DNA from: DASZHA01 sp049644325
Lineage (GTDB): Bacteria > Chloroflexota > Dormibacteria > DASZGP01
Direction: 5' to 3'
Length of the DNA: 15,337 nt
NCBI GenBank assembly: GCA_049644325.1
Contig: JBARRR010000160.1
Coordinates: forward strand, 1 to 15,337
Position 1 is the first letter of the stretch. The number at the start of each line of letters is the position of its first letter. The notes beneath the pieces are model-generated. The model saw only the letters and a list, made by a program, of their open reading frames with translations, did not search any database and was not told where the DNA came from. Of this stretch, positions 1 through 7,409 are shown one piece after another. The translations under genes were made by a program, and so were the position numbers.

Positions 1-1265
1 CGACGCGCCTTGCGCTTCGCCGTCGCCGCGGGCCGGGCGGTCTGCACCCGCGCCGAGATGTCGGGCCGCTCGCCCTTGGCGCTGATCCGTCGGTCGAGCA
101 CAGTCTGGAACAGCCGCCCCAGGACGTTGGTGCGCTCCAGGTCGGTGACCGGAACCTCCAACGGCTTCTTGTCGACCACGTGCCGGGTGAGCTCGATGCC
201 GTGTTTGGGCAGGACCCGCGACAGGTAGGGCCATACCTCGTAGAGGCCCTTGGTCACCGTTTCGTAGCCGTGCTGCATCACGATCAGCTGGGCCGAGAAG
301 CTCATCACCTCGTGGAAGAACATCTTCTCGTCGTCGGGCCGCGGCTCGATCAGGATGAAGTCGACATCCGGGTTCTTGGCCCGGACATCCTGGAGGTGGT
401 CGATCAGGCTGTCGTGGAGCATGCCCCTGAGGATTTGGTTGACGACCGCCCGCAGCCCCAGGTCGTAGATCGTCTTCCGGGTCTCGTCGACACTGGCTCG
501 CTTGCCGATGGCCTCGGTGTCCAGCGGCACCAGGGCGTTAATCACCACGATCAGCTTGGCGCCGCGGCTGATGGCCACGTCGATGGCGGCATGGCCCTTG
601 ACGCCACCGTCGACGTAGTGGTGCCCGTCGATTTCAACCGGCCGGAAGACGATGGGGATGCACGTGGAGGCCGCCACCGCCTTGGAAACCGGGACGTTGG
701 GGGTGGTCAGCTGCGAGAAGTCGGCGCGCCGGTTGCTCTCGATGTCGGCGGCGATGATGTGCAGCTCCTTGCGGATGTCGCGGAAGTCATCCGACAGACC
801 CGCCATGGCGAGGGTCTCGCCGATGTAGCGCTCCAGGCCGCCGTTGGTGAAGATCCCGGTTGGCAGCAGCGGCGTCAGCGCGTACAACACCTCCGACAAT
901 GGCAGGCGGTCGCGGAACCTCCAGTATTCGGAGGCGGCGTTGCGAAGCAGCTGCGGCGCCCCCCAGAGGCGCTCCACGACCTCGCCGACGTTGGGTCGGT
1001 ACAGCGACAGCGGGCTGAGGCGGCTGAAGCCGGGCACCGTACCGGTGAGGAGGCCGGCAAGCATGATCGGGGGAATGCCACAGGCGAGGGCCGCGGACAC
1101 CACGGCGCCCGCGCTGGTGCCGACGTAGATATCGAAGTCGTTGACCGTCCGGTTGGTGAGGACGTGGTCCAGCGCGCGCAGCGCGCCGACCTCGTAGGAC
1201 ACGCCGCTGACCCCGCCGCTGGCCAGGACCAGGGCGGTCTTGCTCGGCTTACGGGAGACTGCCAT
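1..1265 (-). CDS. Patatin-like phospholipase (3' end beyond window)
   Basis: This is a patatin-family serine lipid hydrolase, expected to cleave acyl esters of phospholipids or lysophospholipids with a Ser-Asp dyad. Read from ATG 1265, the nucleophile elbow GTSAG places Ser51, and DGG at residues 219-221 supplies the partner Asp219. The oxyanion-hole loop near residues 16-21 reads SGGVSG where the family usually has GGGxRG, so the usual basic residue is a serine here. The frame stays open for 421 codons to position 1 and ends in a Lys/Arg/Ala-rich tail, so the C-terminus is missing. I see no signal peptide. ATG 1265 is the only usable start because an in-frame TGA lies 11 codons upstream. A GGGAG directly abuts the ATG, too close for a normal Shine-Dalgarno, while a promoter-like pair lies just upstream. 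The gene is divergent from lepA. The family call is firm; the substrate is unknown. Confidence 0.88.
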   Translation of the reverse strand, partial: MAVSRKPSKTALVLASGGVSGVSYEVGALRALDHVLTNRTVNDFDIYVGTSAGAVVSAALACGIPPIMLAGLLTGTVPGFSRLSPLSLYRPNVGEVVERLWGAPQLLRNAASEYWRFRDRLPLSEVLYALTPLLPTGIFTNGGLERYIGETLAMAGLSDDFRDIRKELHIIAADIESNRRADFSQLTTPNVPVSKAVAASTCIPIVFRPVEIDGHHYVDGGVKGHAAIDVAISRGAKLIVVINALVPLDTEAIGKRASVDETRKTIYDLGLRAVVNQILRGMLHDSLIDHLQDVRAKNPDVDFILIEPRPDDEKMFFHEVMSFSAQLIVMQHGYETVTKGLYEVWPYLSRVLPKHGIELTRHVVDKKPLEVPVTDLERTNVLGRLFQTVLDRRISAKGERPDISARVQTARPAATAKRKAR

Positions 1266-1272
1266 CTCCCAG

Positions 1273-1301
1273 ATTGTCGCAGCGCACCATCAGCCTGACC
1301 A
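1273..1301 (-). promoter_or_regulatory. Candidate promoter of the patatin gene
   Basis: On the minus strand TGGTCA (1301-1296) and GACAAT (1278-1273) are separated by 17 bp. Each matches its sigma-70-type consensus at four of six positions. The -10-like box ends 7 nt before the ATG at 1265, so the transcript would begin at or next to the start codon (leaderless). This is inferred from sequence only. Confidence 0.45.
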
Positions 1302-1305
1302 CCCC

Positions 1306-1334
1306 TTCGCCGTCCACAGGGGCCCAACTAGAAT
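1306..1334 (+). promoter_or_regulatory. Candidate leaderless promoter of lepA
   Basis: TAGAAT at 1329-1334 is a good -10 hexamer. A weak TTCGCC at 1306-1311 lies 17 bp upstream. The -10 ends 8 nt before the lepA ATG, and no Shine-Dalgarno lies between them, which fits leaderless initiation of the lepA–GNAT–hemW transcript. Confidence 0.55.
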
Positions 1335-1342
1335 CGCCGTCT

Positions 1343-3145
1343 ATGTCACAGGCCCGCGACCATATCCGCAATTTCTGCATCATCGCCCACATCGACCACG
1401 GGAAGTCGACCCTCGCCGACCGCCTGCTGGAAGCCACCGGCGCGGTCGAGGGGCGCGATATGAAGGAGCAGGTCCTCGACCAGCTCGATCTCGAGCGCGA
1501 ACGTGGCATCACCATCAAGCTGGCGCCGGTCAAGCTCAACTACAAGGCCACGAACGGGGAGACGTACGAGCTCAACCTGATCGACACGCCTGGGCACGTG
1601 GACTTTTCGTACGAGGTGTCACGCTCGCTGGCCGCCTGCGAGGGCGCCATCCTGGTGGTCGACGCCGCCCAGGGGGTGGAGGCGCAGACCCTGGCCAACG
1701 TCTACGCCGCCATCAACCACGACCTCGAGATCATCCCGGTGATCAATAAGATCGACCTCCCCGCCGCCGAGCCGGAGCTGGTGCGCCGCGAGATCGAGGA
1801 GGTCATCGGCCTCCCCGGGGACGAGGCGATCCTGGCGTCCGCCCGCGACGGGATCGGCATCGAGGCGATCCTGGAGGCCGTCGTCGAGCGCATCCCGCCG
1901 CCCCAGGGCGACGCCCACGCTCCGCTCCAGGCGCTCATCTTCGACTCCCACTTCGACACCTACCGGGGCGTGATCAGCTACGTTCGGGTGGTGGCGGGCC
2001 GGCTGGCGGCGGGCAAGAAGGTGAAGTACGCTGCCGCCGGCAAGATCTACGAGGTCGACGAGGTGGGCACCTTCCGTCCCGCGATGCAGGCCACCAAGGA
2101 GCTGGTAGCCGGGGAGGTCGGTTATGTCATCGCCGCCATCAAGGACCTACGCGACGCGCGGGTGGGGGACACCATCGTCGACGCCGCGCACCCCGCCCCG
2201 CCTTTGCCCGGCTACCGGCCGGCCCTGCCCATGGTCTACGCGGGTATCTACCCCCAGGACTCCGACGACTTCCAGGACCTCAAGGAGGCGCTGGAGAAGC
2301 TGCAGCTGAACGACTCCGCGGTGGTCTACGAGCCCGAGTCGTCGGCGGCCCTGGGCTTCGGCTTCCGCATCGGCTTCCTTGGCCTGCTGCACATGGAGAT
2401 CGTCCAGGAGCGGCTGGAGCGCGAGTTCAACCTGGACCTCATCGCCACGGCCCCGACGGTGGTCTACCGGGTCACGTTCTCCGACGGGCGGGTCGAGATG
2501 ATCGACAACCCTGAGCACTTCCCGCCGCCGCACCACGCCCAGACCGTCGAGGAGCCGCGGGCCAAGATCTCGTTGATCACGCCGTCGGAGTACACCGGGG
2601 CGATGATGCAGCTCTGCCAGGACCGCCGTGGCGATTTCATCAACCTCGAGCACCATCCCGGGGAGCGGGTCGAGCTCCACTACGACATGCCGATGGCCGA
2701 GCTGATCCACGACTTCTACGACCAGCTCAAGTCGCGCTCCAAGGGGTACGCCTCGCTGGACTACGAGCTCACCGGCTACCGCGAGGCCGACCTGGTCAAG
2801 CTTGACGTGCTGGTGGGCGGCTCGAGGGTGGACGCGCTCTCCATGATCGTGCCCCGCAACCGCGCCTCGATCCAGGGCCGCAAGCTGGTCGAGAAGCTCA
2901 AGGACCTGATCCCGCGGCAGATGTTCGAGGTCGCCATCCAGGCAGCCATCGGCGGCAAGATCGTGGCCCGCGAGACGGTATCCGCCTTCCGTAAGGACGT
3001 CATCGCCAAGTGCTACGGCGGCGACGTCACCCGCAAGCGCAAGTTGCTGGAGAAGCAGAAGGCGGGCAAGCAGCGGCTCAAGCGGGTGGGCAACGTCGAG
3101 ATTCCGCAGGAGGCCTTCATGGCCGTTCTCTCCCTGGAAAGCTGA
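1343..3145 (+). CDS. lepA: Elongation factor 4 (LepA), ribosomal GTPase
   Basis: LepA/EF4 is a translational GTPase that binds the ribosome; back-translocation and roles in 30S biogenesis have been proposed. The G domain is intact: G1 loop AHIDHGKST (residues 15-23), switch I GITIK (55-59), G3 DTPGHVDF (81-88) and G4 NKID (135-138). The EF-G-like domains and the LepA-specific C-terminal region follow; the C-terminus is basic. From ATG 1343 the protein is 600 residues, the usual family length. An in-frame start at 1274 would add 23 residues of low-complexity sequence before the family's N-terminus. ATG 1343 is preferred because it begins the conserved region and sits 8 nt after a TAGAAT box. 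The stop overlaps the next start by one base (TGATG), so the genes are probably translationally coupled. Confidence 0.97.
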   Translation: MSQARDHIRNFCIIAHIDHGKSTLADRLLEATGAVEGRDMKEQVLDQLDLERERGITIKLAPVKLNYKATNGETYELNLIDTPGHVDFSYEVSRSLAACEGAILVVDAAQGVEAQTLANVYAAINHDLEIIPVINKIDLPAAEPELVRREIEEVIGLPGDEAILASARDGIGIEAILEAVVERIPPPQGDAHAPLQALIFDSHFDTYRGVISYVRVVAGRLAAGKKVKYAAAGKIYEVDEVGTFRPAMQATKELVAGEVGYVIAAIKDLRDARVGDTIVDAAHPAPPLPGYRPALPMVYAGIYPQDSDDFQDLKEALEKLQLNDSAVVYEPESSAALGFGFRIGFLGLLHMEIVQERLEREFNLDLIATAPTVVYRVTFSDGRVEMIDNPEHFPPPHHAQTVEEPRAKISLITPSEYTGAMMQLCQDRRGDFINLEHHPGERVELHYDMPMAELIHDFYDQLKSRSKGYASLDYELTGYREADLVKLDVLVGGSRVDALSMIVPRNRASIQGRKLVEKLKDLIPRQMFEVAIQAAIGGKIVARETVSAFRKDVIAKCYGGDVTRKRKLLEKQKAGKQRLKRVGNVEIPQEAFMAVLSLES

Positions 3146-4311
3146 TGGCGGAAGGCACGCGCGCAACCGAGGTAAGCGCCAACACCCCGCCGCGCCGCCC
3201 CGCCGAGGGCGCGCCAGTGGAGCTCGGCACGGCGCGGCTACGACTGCGCCTGCCCACCGTCGCCGACGGCGAGATCTTCGGCGTCATCACCGAGGACGAC
3301 CAGGTCCAGCGCTACATAACCGGCGCAGCGCAGCCGCCCCACGTTAAGTACGAGTGGATCGGGCGGTTCGTCCGCTGCTGGCGTGAGCTCGGGTTCGAGC
3401 GCTGGCTGGTCGAGTCGCGCGACGACGGGCACTTCATCGGATACGGCGGCCTCCACTACCTCGATGGCGGCCCCGAGATCGAGGTCGGCTACGGCCTGGT
3501 GCCCTCGGAGTGGGGCAAGGGCTACGCCACCGAGGTCGCGGGCGTCGCGGTCGGTTGGGGCTTCGAGGTCCTCGGCCTGGATCGCATCGTCGCGGTGGCG
3601 TACCCCGACAACCTGGCGTCGCAGCGCGTGATGGAAAAGGTGGGCATGACCTATGTCGGCAACGGCCACTGGTACGGACACGAGCTGCGCCAGTTCGCCA
3701 TCAGCCGGGAGGAGTGGGAGCGCCATCGAGCGAAGGCGCCCCGGCAAGAGTTGCCCGCCCTCCATCCTGACGCCCCGAGCACCGTCGAGACGGCGCGCCT
3801 CCATTTGCGGGCGCCGCGCGAGGACGACATCGATGACTTCGCCGCGATGTGGGCCGACCCCGACGTCGAGCGCTTCCTCCGGGGGAGTCCGCAGACCCGC
3901 GAGGCATCCGAGGAACGGCTCAACCACTGGATCGACAAGTGGCGCAGCCGTGGCTGGGGCGAGTGGGTGGTCGAGCTGCGGGGGTACGGGACGACCCTGG
4001 GCTACTGTGGCCTCGAGGACCTCGACCACAGCGGCGAGGTCCAGGTCAGCTACGGCTTCGCCAAGCAGCACTGGGGCAACGGGTACGCCACCGAGGGCGC
4101 CCGCGCCAGCCTGGCCTGGGGCTTCGCCCACCTCGCCGTCGACCGCATCGTGGGCGTGGCCAACCACGACAACCTGGGCTCGCTGCACGTGCTGGAGAAG
4201 GCGGGGCTGCGCTACGAGAAGGACGGGACGTGGTACGGCAAGCCGATGCGGTACCTCGCCATCAGCCGCGCCCTGTGGGGGGCCCAGCCCCAGGGAGACA
4301 GCCGTGGTTGA
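3145..4311 (+). CDS. Tandem GNAT acetyltransferase (two RimJ/RimL-type domains)
   Basis: This 388-residue protein contains two consecutive GNAT domains of the RimJ/RimL (Acetyltransf_3) type, roughly residues 26-190 and 213-378. Such enzymes move an acetyl group from acetyl-CoA to a protein N-terminus or another amine. Each half begins with the typical TARLxLR strand (29-35 and 216-222) and has its own acetyl-CoA loop: WGKGYATE at 123-130 and WGNGYATE at 310-317. Each ends with a matching block (ExxGxxY...WYG...AISR). The halves are clearly homologous, so the gene arose by internal duplication and fusion, and both catalytic sites look usable. A Pro/Ala-rich tail of about 25 residues precedes the first domain. 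ATG 3145 overlaps the lepA stop; a weak GGAAAG at 3136-3141 precedes it. The end overlaps hemW by 8 nt. The substrate is unknown. Operon membership with lepA suggests a ribosomal or translation-factor target, but that is inference. Confidence 0.88.
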   Translation: MAEGTRATEVSANTPPRRPAEGAPVELGTARLRLRLPTVADGEIFGVITEDDQVQRYITGAAQPPHVKYEWIGRFVRCWRELGFERWLVESRDDGHFIGYGGLHYLDGGPEIEVGYGLVPSEWGKGYATEVAGVAVGWGFEVLGLDRIVAVAYPDNLASQRVMEKVGMTYVGNGHWYGHELRQFAISREEWERHRAKAPRQELPALHPDAPSTVETARLHLRAPREDDIDDFAAMWADPDVERFLRGSPQTREASEERLNHWIDKWRSRGWGEWVVELRGYGTTLGYCGLEDLDHSGEVQVSYGFAKQHWGNGYATEGARASLAWGFAHLAVDRIVGVANHDNLGSLHVLEKAGLRYEKDGTWYGKPMRYLAISRALWGAQPQGDSRG

Positions 4312-5548
4312 CGCGTGGTCGACGGCCGATCGCCGGCCTCATAGCCTCTACGTACACGTCCCCTTCTGCGTGTCCAAGTGCCCCTACTGCGACTTCAACT
4401 CGCACGTCGGCCTGGAGCACCTCTTCGAAAGCTACAACCAGGCCCTGGTCGAGGAGATCATGGCCTGGGGCCGGAGCCTCGATCACCCTCGGCTGGACAC
4501 CATATTCATAGGCGGGGGCACCCCCAGCCGTGTTCCCGCGGCCCACATCAAGGCGGTGCTGGACGCGGCCCGGATCGCCTTTGACGTGGCGGAAGACGCC
4601 GAGATAACCCTGGAGGCCAACCCGCAGTCGGCCGAGGCCGGTCGAATGGCGTCCTGGCTGGAGGCGGGCGTGAACCGGCTCAGTCTCGGCGTTCAGAGCC
4701 TGGACTCCGCCGCGCTTGGCTTCCTCGAGCGCGCCCACAGCGCCGAGGAGGCAACCATGGTCTTCGAGCAGGCCCGCGTCGCCGGCTTCGCCAACATCAG
4801 CTGCGACCTGATCTTCGGTATCCCCGGGCTCTCGACCTCCCGTTGGGCCGGGGTCCTGGGCGAGGTGCTCGAGCTTGGTCCCGACCACGTCTCCGCCTAC
4901 GAGCTGACCCCCGAGGTGGGCACCCGGCTCGGCGCCGAGGTCGCGGCCGGTCATACCCTGATGCCCGACGAGGAGACCATGTTGGCCCAGTACGAAACCG
5001 TCGAGACCCTGCTGCGCGCCGCCGGGTTCGACCGCTACGAGGTCTCCAACTGGGCCCGACCGGGGCGCGAGTGCCGTCACAACATCGCCTACTGGACGGG
5101 CGTGCCCTATGCGGCTGCCGGCGCCGGGGCGCACGCCTTCCTGCAGCCGCCGGCGCTGCCGGCCTGGCTCGACGGGGCCGGTGCGACGTCAGTGCGGCAA
5201 TGGAATGTCAGCAGCCCCGCCGCATACATCTCGGCGATCCGGGCGTGTGGCAACGCTGTCGCCGGCCACGAGCAGCTCGACCTGGCGACCACGCTCTCCG
5301 ACCTGATGATGATGGGCCTGCGCCGCGACTCCGGCGTCGACCTCGGCGACATCGAGGCGCGGTGGGGTACGGCGGCGCGTCAGAACCTGTCCCCGACCAT
5401 CGCGCGACTGGAGGCCGATGGCCTGCTCCGCACCGAGGCTGAACGCGTGCGAGTAGCCAGCGCCGGACAGCGAGTGCTCAATCGCGTGGTCGCCGAGTTT
5501 CTCCCCGCCGGCTCCGGCGATCTCGCTTTGGCAGGTTACAATCCTTAG
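4304..5548 (+). CDS. hemW: Radical SAM haem chaperone HemW
   Basis: HemW is a radical SAM protein related to coproporphyrinogen III dehydrogenase (HemN). Characterised members bind haem and hand it to target proteins. The cluster motif is CVSKCPYCDF at residues 22-31: three cysteines for the 4Fe-4S cluster followed by Phe, where true HemN has a fourth Cys. This favours HemW over HemN. GGGTPS (70-75) is the SAM-binding glycine motif, and a HemN_C-type winged domain with a MGLRRDSGVDL segment ends the protein. The length of 414 residues is near the usual size. The start is GTG 4304, with GGGAG at 4293-4297 six nucleotides upstream and only 12 codons before the conserved SLYVHVPFC strand. Upstream in-frame codons overlap the GNAT gene and are not needed. 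The stop TAG (5546-5548) lies inside the CIRCE operator of hrcA. Confidence 0.95.
   Translation: MVDAWSTADRRPHSLYVHVPFCVSKCPYCDFNSHVGLEHLFESYNQALVEEIMAWGRSLDHPRLDTIFIGGGTPSRVPAAHIKAVLDAARIAFDVAEDAEITLEANPQSAEAGRMASWLEAGVNRLSLGVQSLDSAALGFLERAHSAEEATMVFEQARVAGFANISCDLIFGIPGLSTSRWAGVLGEVLELGPDHVSAYELTPEVGTRLGAEVAAGHTLMPDEETMLAQYETVETLLRAAGFDRYEVSNWARPGRECRHNIAYWTGVPYAAAGAGAHAFLQPPALPAWLDGAGATSVRQWNVSSPAAYISAIRACGNAVAGHEQLDLATTLSDLMMMGLRRDSGVDLGDIEARWGTAARQNLSPTIARLEADGLLRTEAERVRVASAGQRVLNRVVAEFLPAGSGDLALAGYNP
5537..5542 (+). promoter_or_regulatory. -10 box of the hrcA heat-shock promoter
   Basis: TACAAT at 5537-5542 matches five of six -10 positions and lies immediately before the CIRCE operator. 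Transcription would begin near 5549-5550, inside the left CIRCE arm. No convincing -35 is visible 16-18 bp upstream. The hexamer is also the Tyr-Asn codon pair near the end of hemW. Confidence 0.65.
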
Positions 5549-5571
5549 CACTCAGGAGACGCGAGTGCTAA
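5545..5571. promoter_or_regulatory. CIRCE operator (HrcA binding site), perfect inverted repeat
   Basis: TTAGCACTC (5545-5553), a 9-nt spacer, then GAGTGCTAA (5563-5571). Both arms equal the CIRCE consensus without mismatch. HrcA, encoded directly downstream, is the known repressor for this site, so this is an autoregulatory heat-shock operator for hrcA–grpE. The left arm contains the hemW stop TAG (5546-5548). The spacer contains the Shine-Dalgarno AGGAGA (5554-5559), and the right arm contains the hrcA GTG start (5565-5567). Confidence 0.98.
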
Positions 5572-6605
5572 ACGAGCCTTCACCCGACCTCGACGACCGC
5601 AAAGAGCAGGTGCTCAAGGCGGTGGTGATCGACTACACGTCGACGGCGGTCCCGGTCGGCTCCCAGGCGCTGGCGGCCCGGTACTTCGCCCGGTGGAGCG
5701 CGGCCACCATCCGCAATGAGCTCGCCTTCCTGATGGACACCGGCCACCTGCGCCAGCCGCACACGTCAAGCGGCCGGGTGCCATCGACGCGCGGATATCG
5801 CTACTTCGTCGACAACCTGATGGAGGAGCAGGCCGTCAGCGCCGACCTACGGTCGCAGCTCCAGACTGCCTTCGCCGAGCTTCCGCTCGACCTCGAGGCC
5901 ATCCTCGAGGGCACCGCCATGCTGGTGGCCCGCGCTGCCGAGAACGTTGGCGTGGTCACCGCGCCGCGAACAACCGAGTGCCACCTCAAGCACCTCGACC
6001 TGATCCACCTGGAGGGCACTCGTGTTCTGGCGGTGGTGGTCCTGGAGGGCAACATCGTCCGGCAGCACCCGCTGGACCTGACGCCCGAGGTCGACCAGGA
6101 TGGGCTGAGCCGCCTGGCTGCCCGCATTAACAAGGACTTCCGTGGCAAGAGCGCAACCCAGGTTCGCAAGGCCGCGGGTGCACAGAAGGCCTGGGCCGGC
6201 GACGGCGCCGTGATCAGCGAGATCGCCGACTTCATGGCGGCCTACGATGCCCAGTCCGCCACCATCGTCATCCATGACGGCGTCCGCAACCTGCTCAAGC
6301 AGCCCGAGTTCATGGACGCCGAGCGGCTAATGCCGGTGCTCGAGATCCTGGAGGAGAGCCGTGAACTGGCCAAGGTGCTGGAGTCGCTCGACCCCGATGA
6401 GCAGGTCGAGGTGGTCATAGGCGACGAGAACCCAGACATGCACCTGCGCGAATGCAGCCTGGTGATGACCACCTACTCAGGCGCCGGGATCACAGGCACC
6501 CTCGGGACCATCGGACCCACCCGGATGCGCTACCCCGAGGTTGTCGCCCGGCTGCGCTACATCGCCGAGCTCGCCGGCAGCCGCATCGCCGGGTTGTACG
6601 AGTGA
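5565..6605 (+). CDS. hrcA: Heat-inducible transcription repressor HrcA
   Basis: HrcA is the dimeric repressor that binds CIRCE and releases it on heat shock, when unfolded protein occupies GroE. The N-terminal winged helix (about residues 9-83) has the family signatures PVGSQAL (30-36), SAATIRNEL (45-53) and PHTSSGRVPSTRGYRYFVD (65-83). The HrcA effector and dimer domain fills the rest. The length of 346 residues is typical. The start is GTG 5565: AGGAGA at 5554-5559 lies 5 nt upstream and the protein begins 8 residues before the conserved LDDRKEQVL helix. Both elements sit inside the CIRCE repeat, so one short sequence carries operator, ribosome binding site and start codon. grpE follows after a 58-bp gap. 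Confidence 0.97.
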   Translation: MLNEPSPDLDDRKEQVLKAVVIDYTSTAVPVGSQALAARYFARWSAATIRNELAFLMDTGHLRQPHTSSGRVPSTRGYRYFVDNLMEEQAVSADLRSQLQTAFAELPLDLEAILEGTAMLVARAAENVGVVTAPRTTECHLKHLDLIHLEGTRVLAVVVLEGNIVRQHPLDLTPEVDQDGLSRLAARINKDFRGKSATQVRKAAGAQKAWAGDGAVISEIADFMAAYDAQSATIVIHDGVRNLLKQPEFMDAERLMPVLEILEESRELAKVLESLDPDEQVEVVIGDENPDMHLRECSLVMTTYSGAGITGTLGTIGPTRMRYPEVVARLRYIAELAGSRIAGLYE

Positions 6606-6620
6606 GGTCGGGCTTCGAGT

Positions 6621-6654
6621 GGAGGAACGATTGGCCCCAGATCATCTTGGGTAG
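6621..6654 (+). other. Possible leader mini-ORF with strong RBS before grpE
   Basis: GGAGGA at 6621-6626 is followed by TTG 6631, giving a seven-codon reading frame (MAPDHLG) that ends at TAG 6652-6654. It is in frame with grpE, whose ATG comes 9 nt after the stop. grpE itself lacks a nearby Shine-Dalgarno, so ribosomes loaded here could terminate and reinitiate on grpE. It may also be a chance remnant of an older grpE start. Confidence 0.3.
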
Positions 6655-6663
6655 ACCGCCAAC

Positions 6664-7374
6664 ATGCCAGATGACCGTTTCAACGGCGACGGTGAGATGA
6701 CGCGTCCAGTCGATCCCCGAGATCGCCGCCGCGGCAATCGCACCGTCGCCGAGAGCATGGGTATCCCACCAGCGGTCGGGCGCCGTCCCCGCCCGGAGCA
6801 GGACGAGTCCGAACGCCCCGACGAGGGCGCGACCCTGCCGGGTGAGCGGCGCAAGCGCGACGCCGGCCACGGCGGCGAGGCCGACCTGCGCAAACAGCTG
6901 GAGGCCGCCGAGGAGGCGGTCGAGAAGGCGCGCGCCGAGGCCGCTGAGACCGAGGACAGGTACGTCCGCACCGTCGCCGAGATGGACAACCTGCGCAAAC
7001 GCTTCCGCCAGGAGCAGGCCAACCAGCTGCAGTACGGGAACTCTGAGCTGCTGGCCAAGCTCCTACCCGTTGTGGACAACTTCCACCGGGCCCTGGAGCA
7101 CGCCCCCGACGCCGCCGAGGGTGAGGCGCCGCTGGAGTGGGTTACCGGGCTGACGATGGTCCTGCGACAGCTGGAGGAGATGCTCGCCGCGGCGGGCGTG
7201 ACCACCATCGAGGCGGTCGGCCACCCCTTCGACCCCAACCTTCACCAGGCGGTGCTGGCTGAGCCGTCCGAGGAGCACGCCGAAGGCACCGTCATCGACG
7301 AGCTCCAGCGGGGCTACATGCTCCACGACCGGGTCCTCCGGCCGAGCATGGTTAAAGTCGCCGGCAGTAGCTGA
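6664..7374 (+). CDS. grpE: Nucleotide exchange factor GrpE
   Basis: GrpE dimers release ADP from DnaK so that the chaperone cycle can proceed, and act as a thermosensor. The 236-residue product has a long, charged, poorly conserved N-terminus (1-70), a coiled coil of Ala/Glu/Arg heptads (about 72-115), the family segment LLPVVDNFHRALEHA (133-147) and the C-terminal beta-domain with HPFDPNLHQAV (188-198) and a RGYMLHDRVLRPSMV block. The N-terminus is longer than in most GrpE proteins; ATG 6697 and ATG 6757 are in-frame alternatives and would not touch the conserved core. ATG 6664 has no clear Shine-Dalgarno. A weak TAGACC six nucleotides upstream might act as a -10. The stop TGA (7372-7374) lies in the putative dnaJ -35 box. 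dnaK, its partner, is absent from the window. Confidence 0.94.
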   Translation: MPDDRFNGDGEMTRPVDPRDRRRGNRTVAESMGIPPAVGRRPRPEQDESERPDEGATLPGERRKRDAGHGGEADLRKQLEAAEEAVEKARAEAAETEDRYVRTVAEMDNLRKRFRQEQANQLQYGNSELLAKLLPVVDNFHRALEHAPDAAEGEAPLEWVTGLTMVLRQLEEMLAAAGVTTIEAVGHPFDPNLHQAVLAEPSEEHAEGTVIDELQRGYMLHDRVLRPSMVKVAGSS

Positions 7375-7400
7375 CCTCCAACCCGACCGTCCTTTAATCT
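7371..7400 (+). promoter_or_regulatory. Candidate leaderless promoter of dnaJ
   Basis: CTGACC (7371-7376, four of six to TTGACA) is followed 16 bp later by TTTAAT (7393-7398), or 18 bp later by the overlapping TAATCT (7395-7400). The last ends 9 nt before the dnaJ ATG, and no Shine-Dalgarno is present. No CIRCE copy is seen here, so dnaJ could be expressed separately from hrcA–grpE. Confidence 0.5.
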
Positions 7401-7409
7401 CAGTCAGCC

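Noticed and set aside
180..1298. Long plus-strand open frame opposite the patatin gene
   Set aside because: Its translation is rich in Gly, Asp, Val, Gln and Arg with no family pattern, and it mirrors the clearly patatin-like minus strand; long antisense frames are expected in GC-rich DNA.
1311..1319. Possible DnaA box (CGTCCACAG) in the patatin–lepA gap
   Set aside because: Poor match to TTATNCACA, only one copy, and no AT-rich unwinding region or dnaA/dnaN nearby.
2147..3166. 339-residue minus-strand open frame within lepA
   Set aside because: Complete overlap with the intact LepA C-terminal half; its sequence is a shadow with repeated Leu/Val/Asp/Arg runs.
5472..5480. GAGTGCTCA near the end of hemW resembling a CIRCE half-site
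   Set aside because: It matches eight of nine right-arm bases, but there is no matching left arm at the correct distance.
6631..6663. TTG 6631 as the true grpE start
   Set aside because: It is in frame and has the best Shine-Dalgarno, but TAG at 6652-6654 interrupts it, so grpE cannot be read from it without suppression or a base error.
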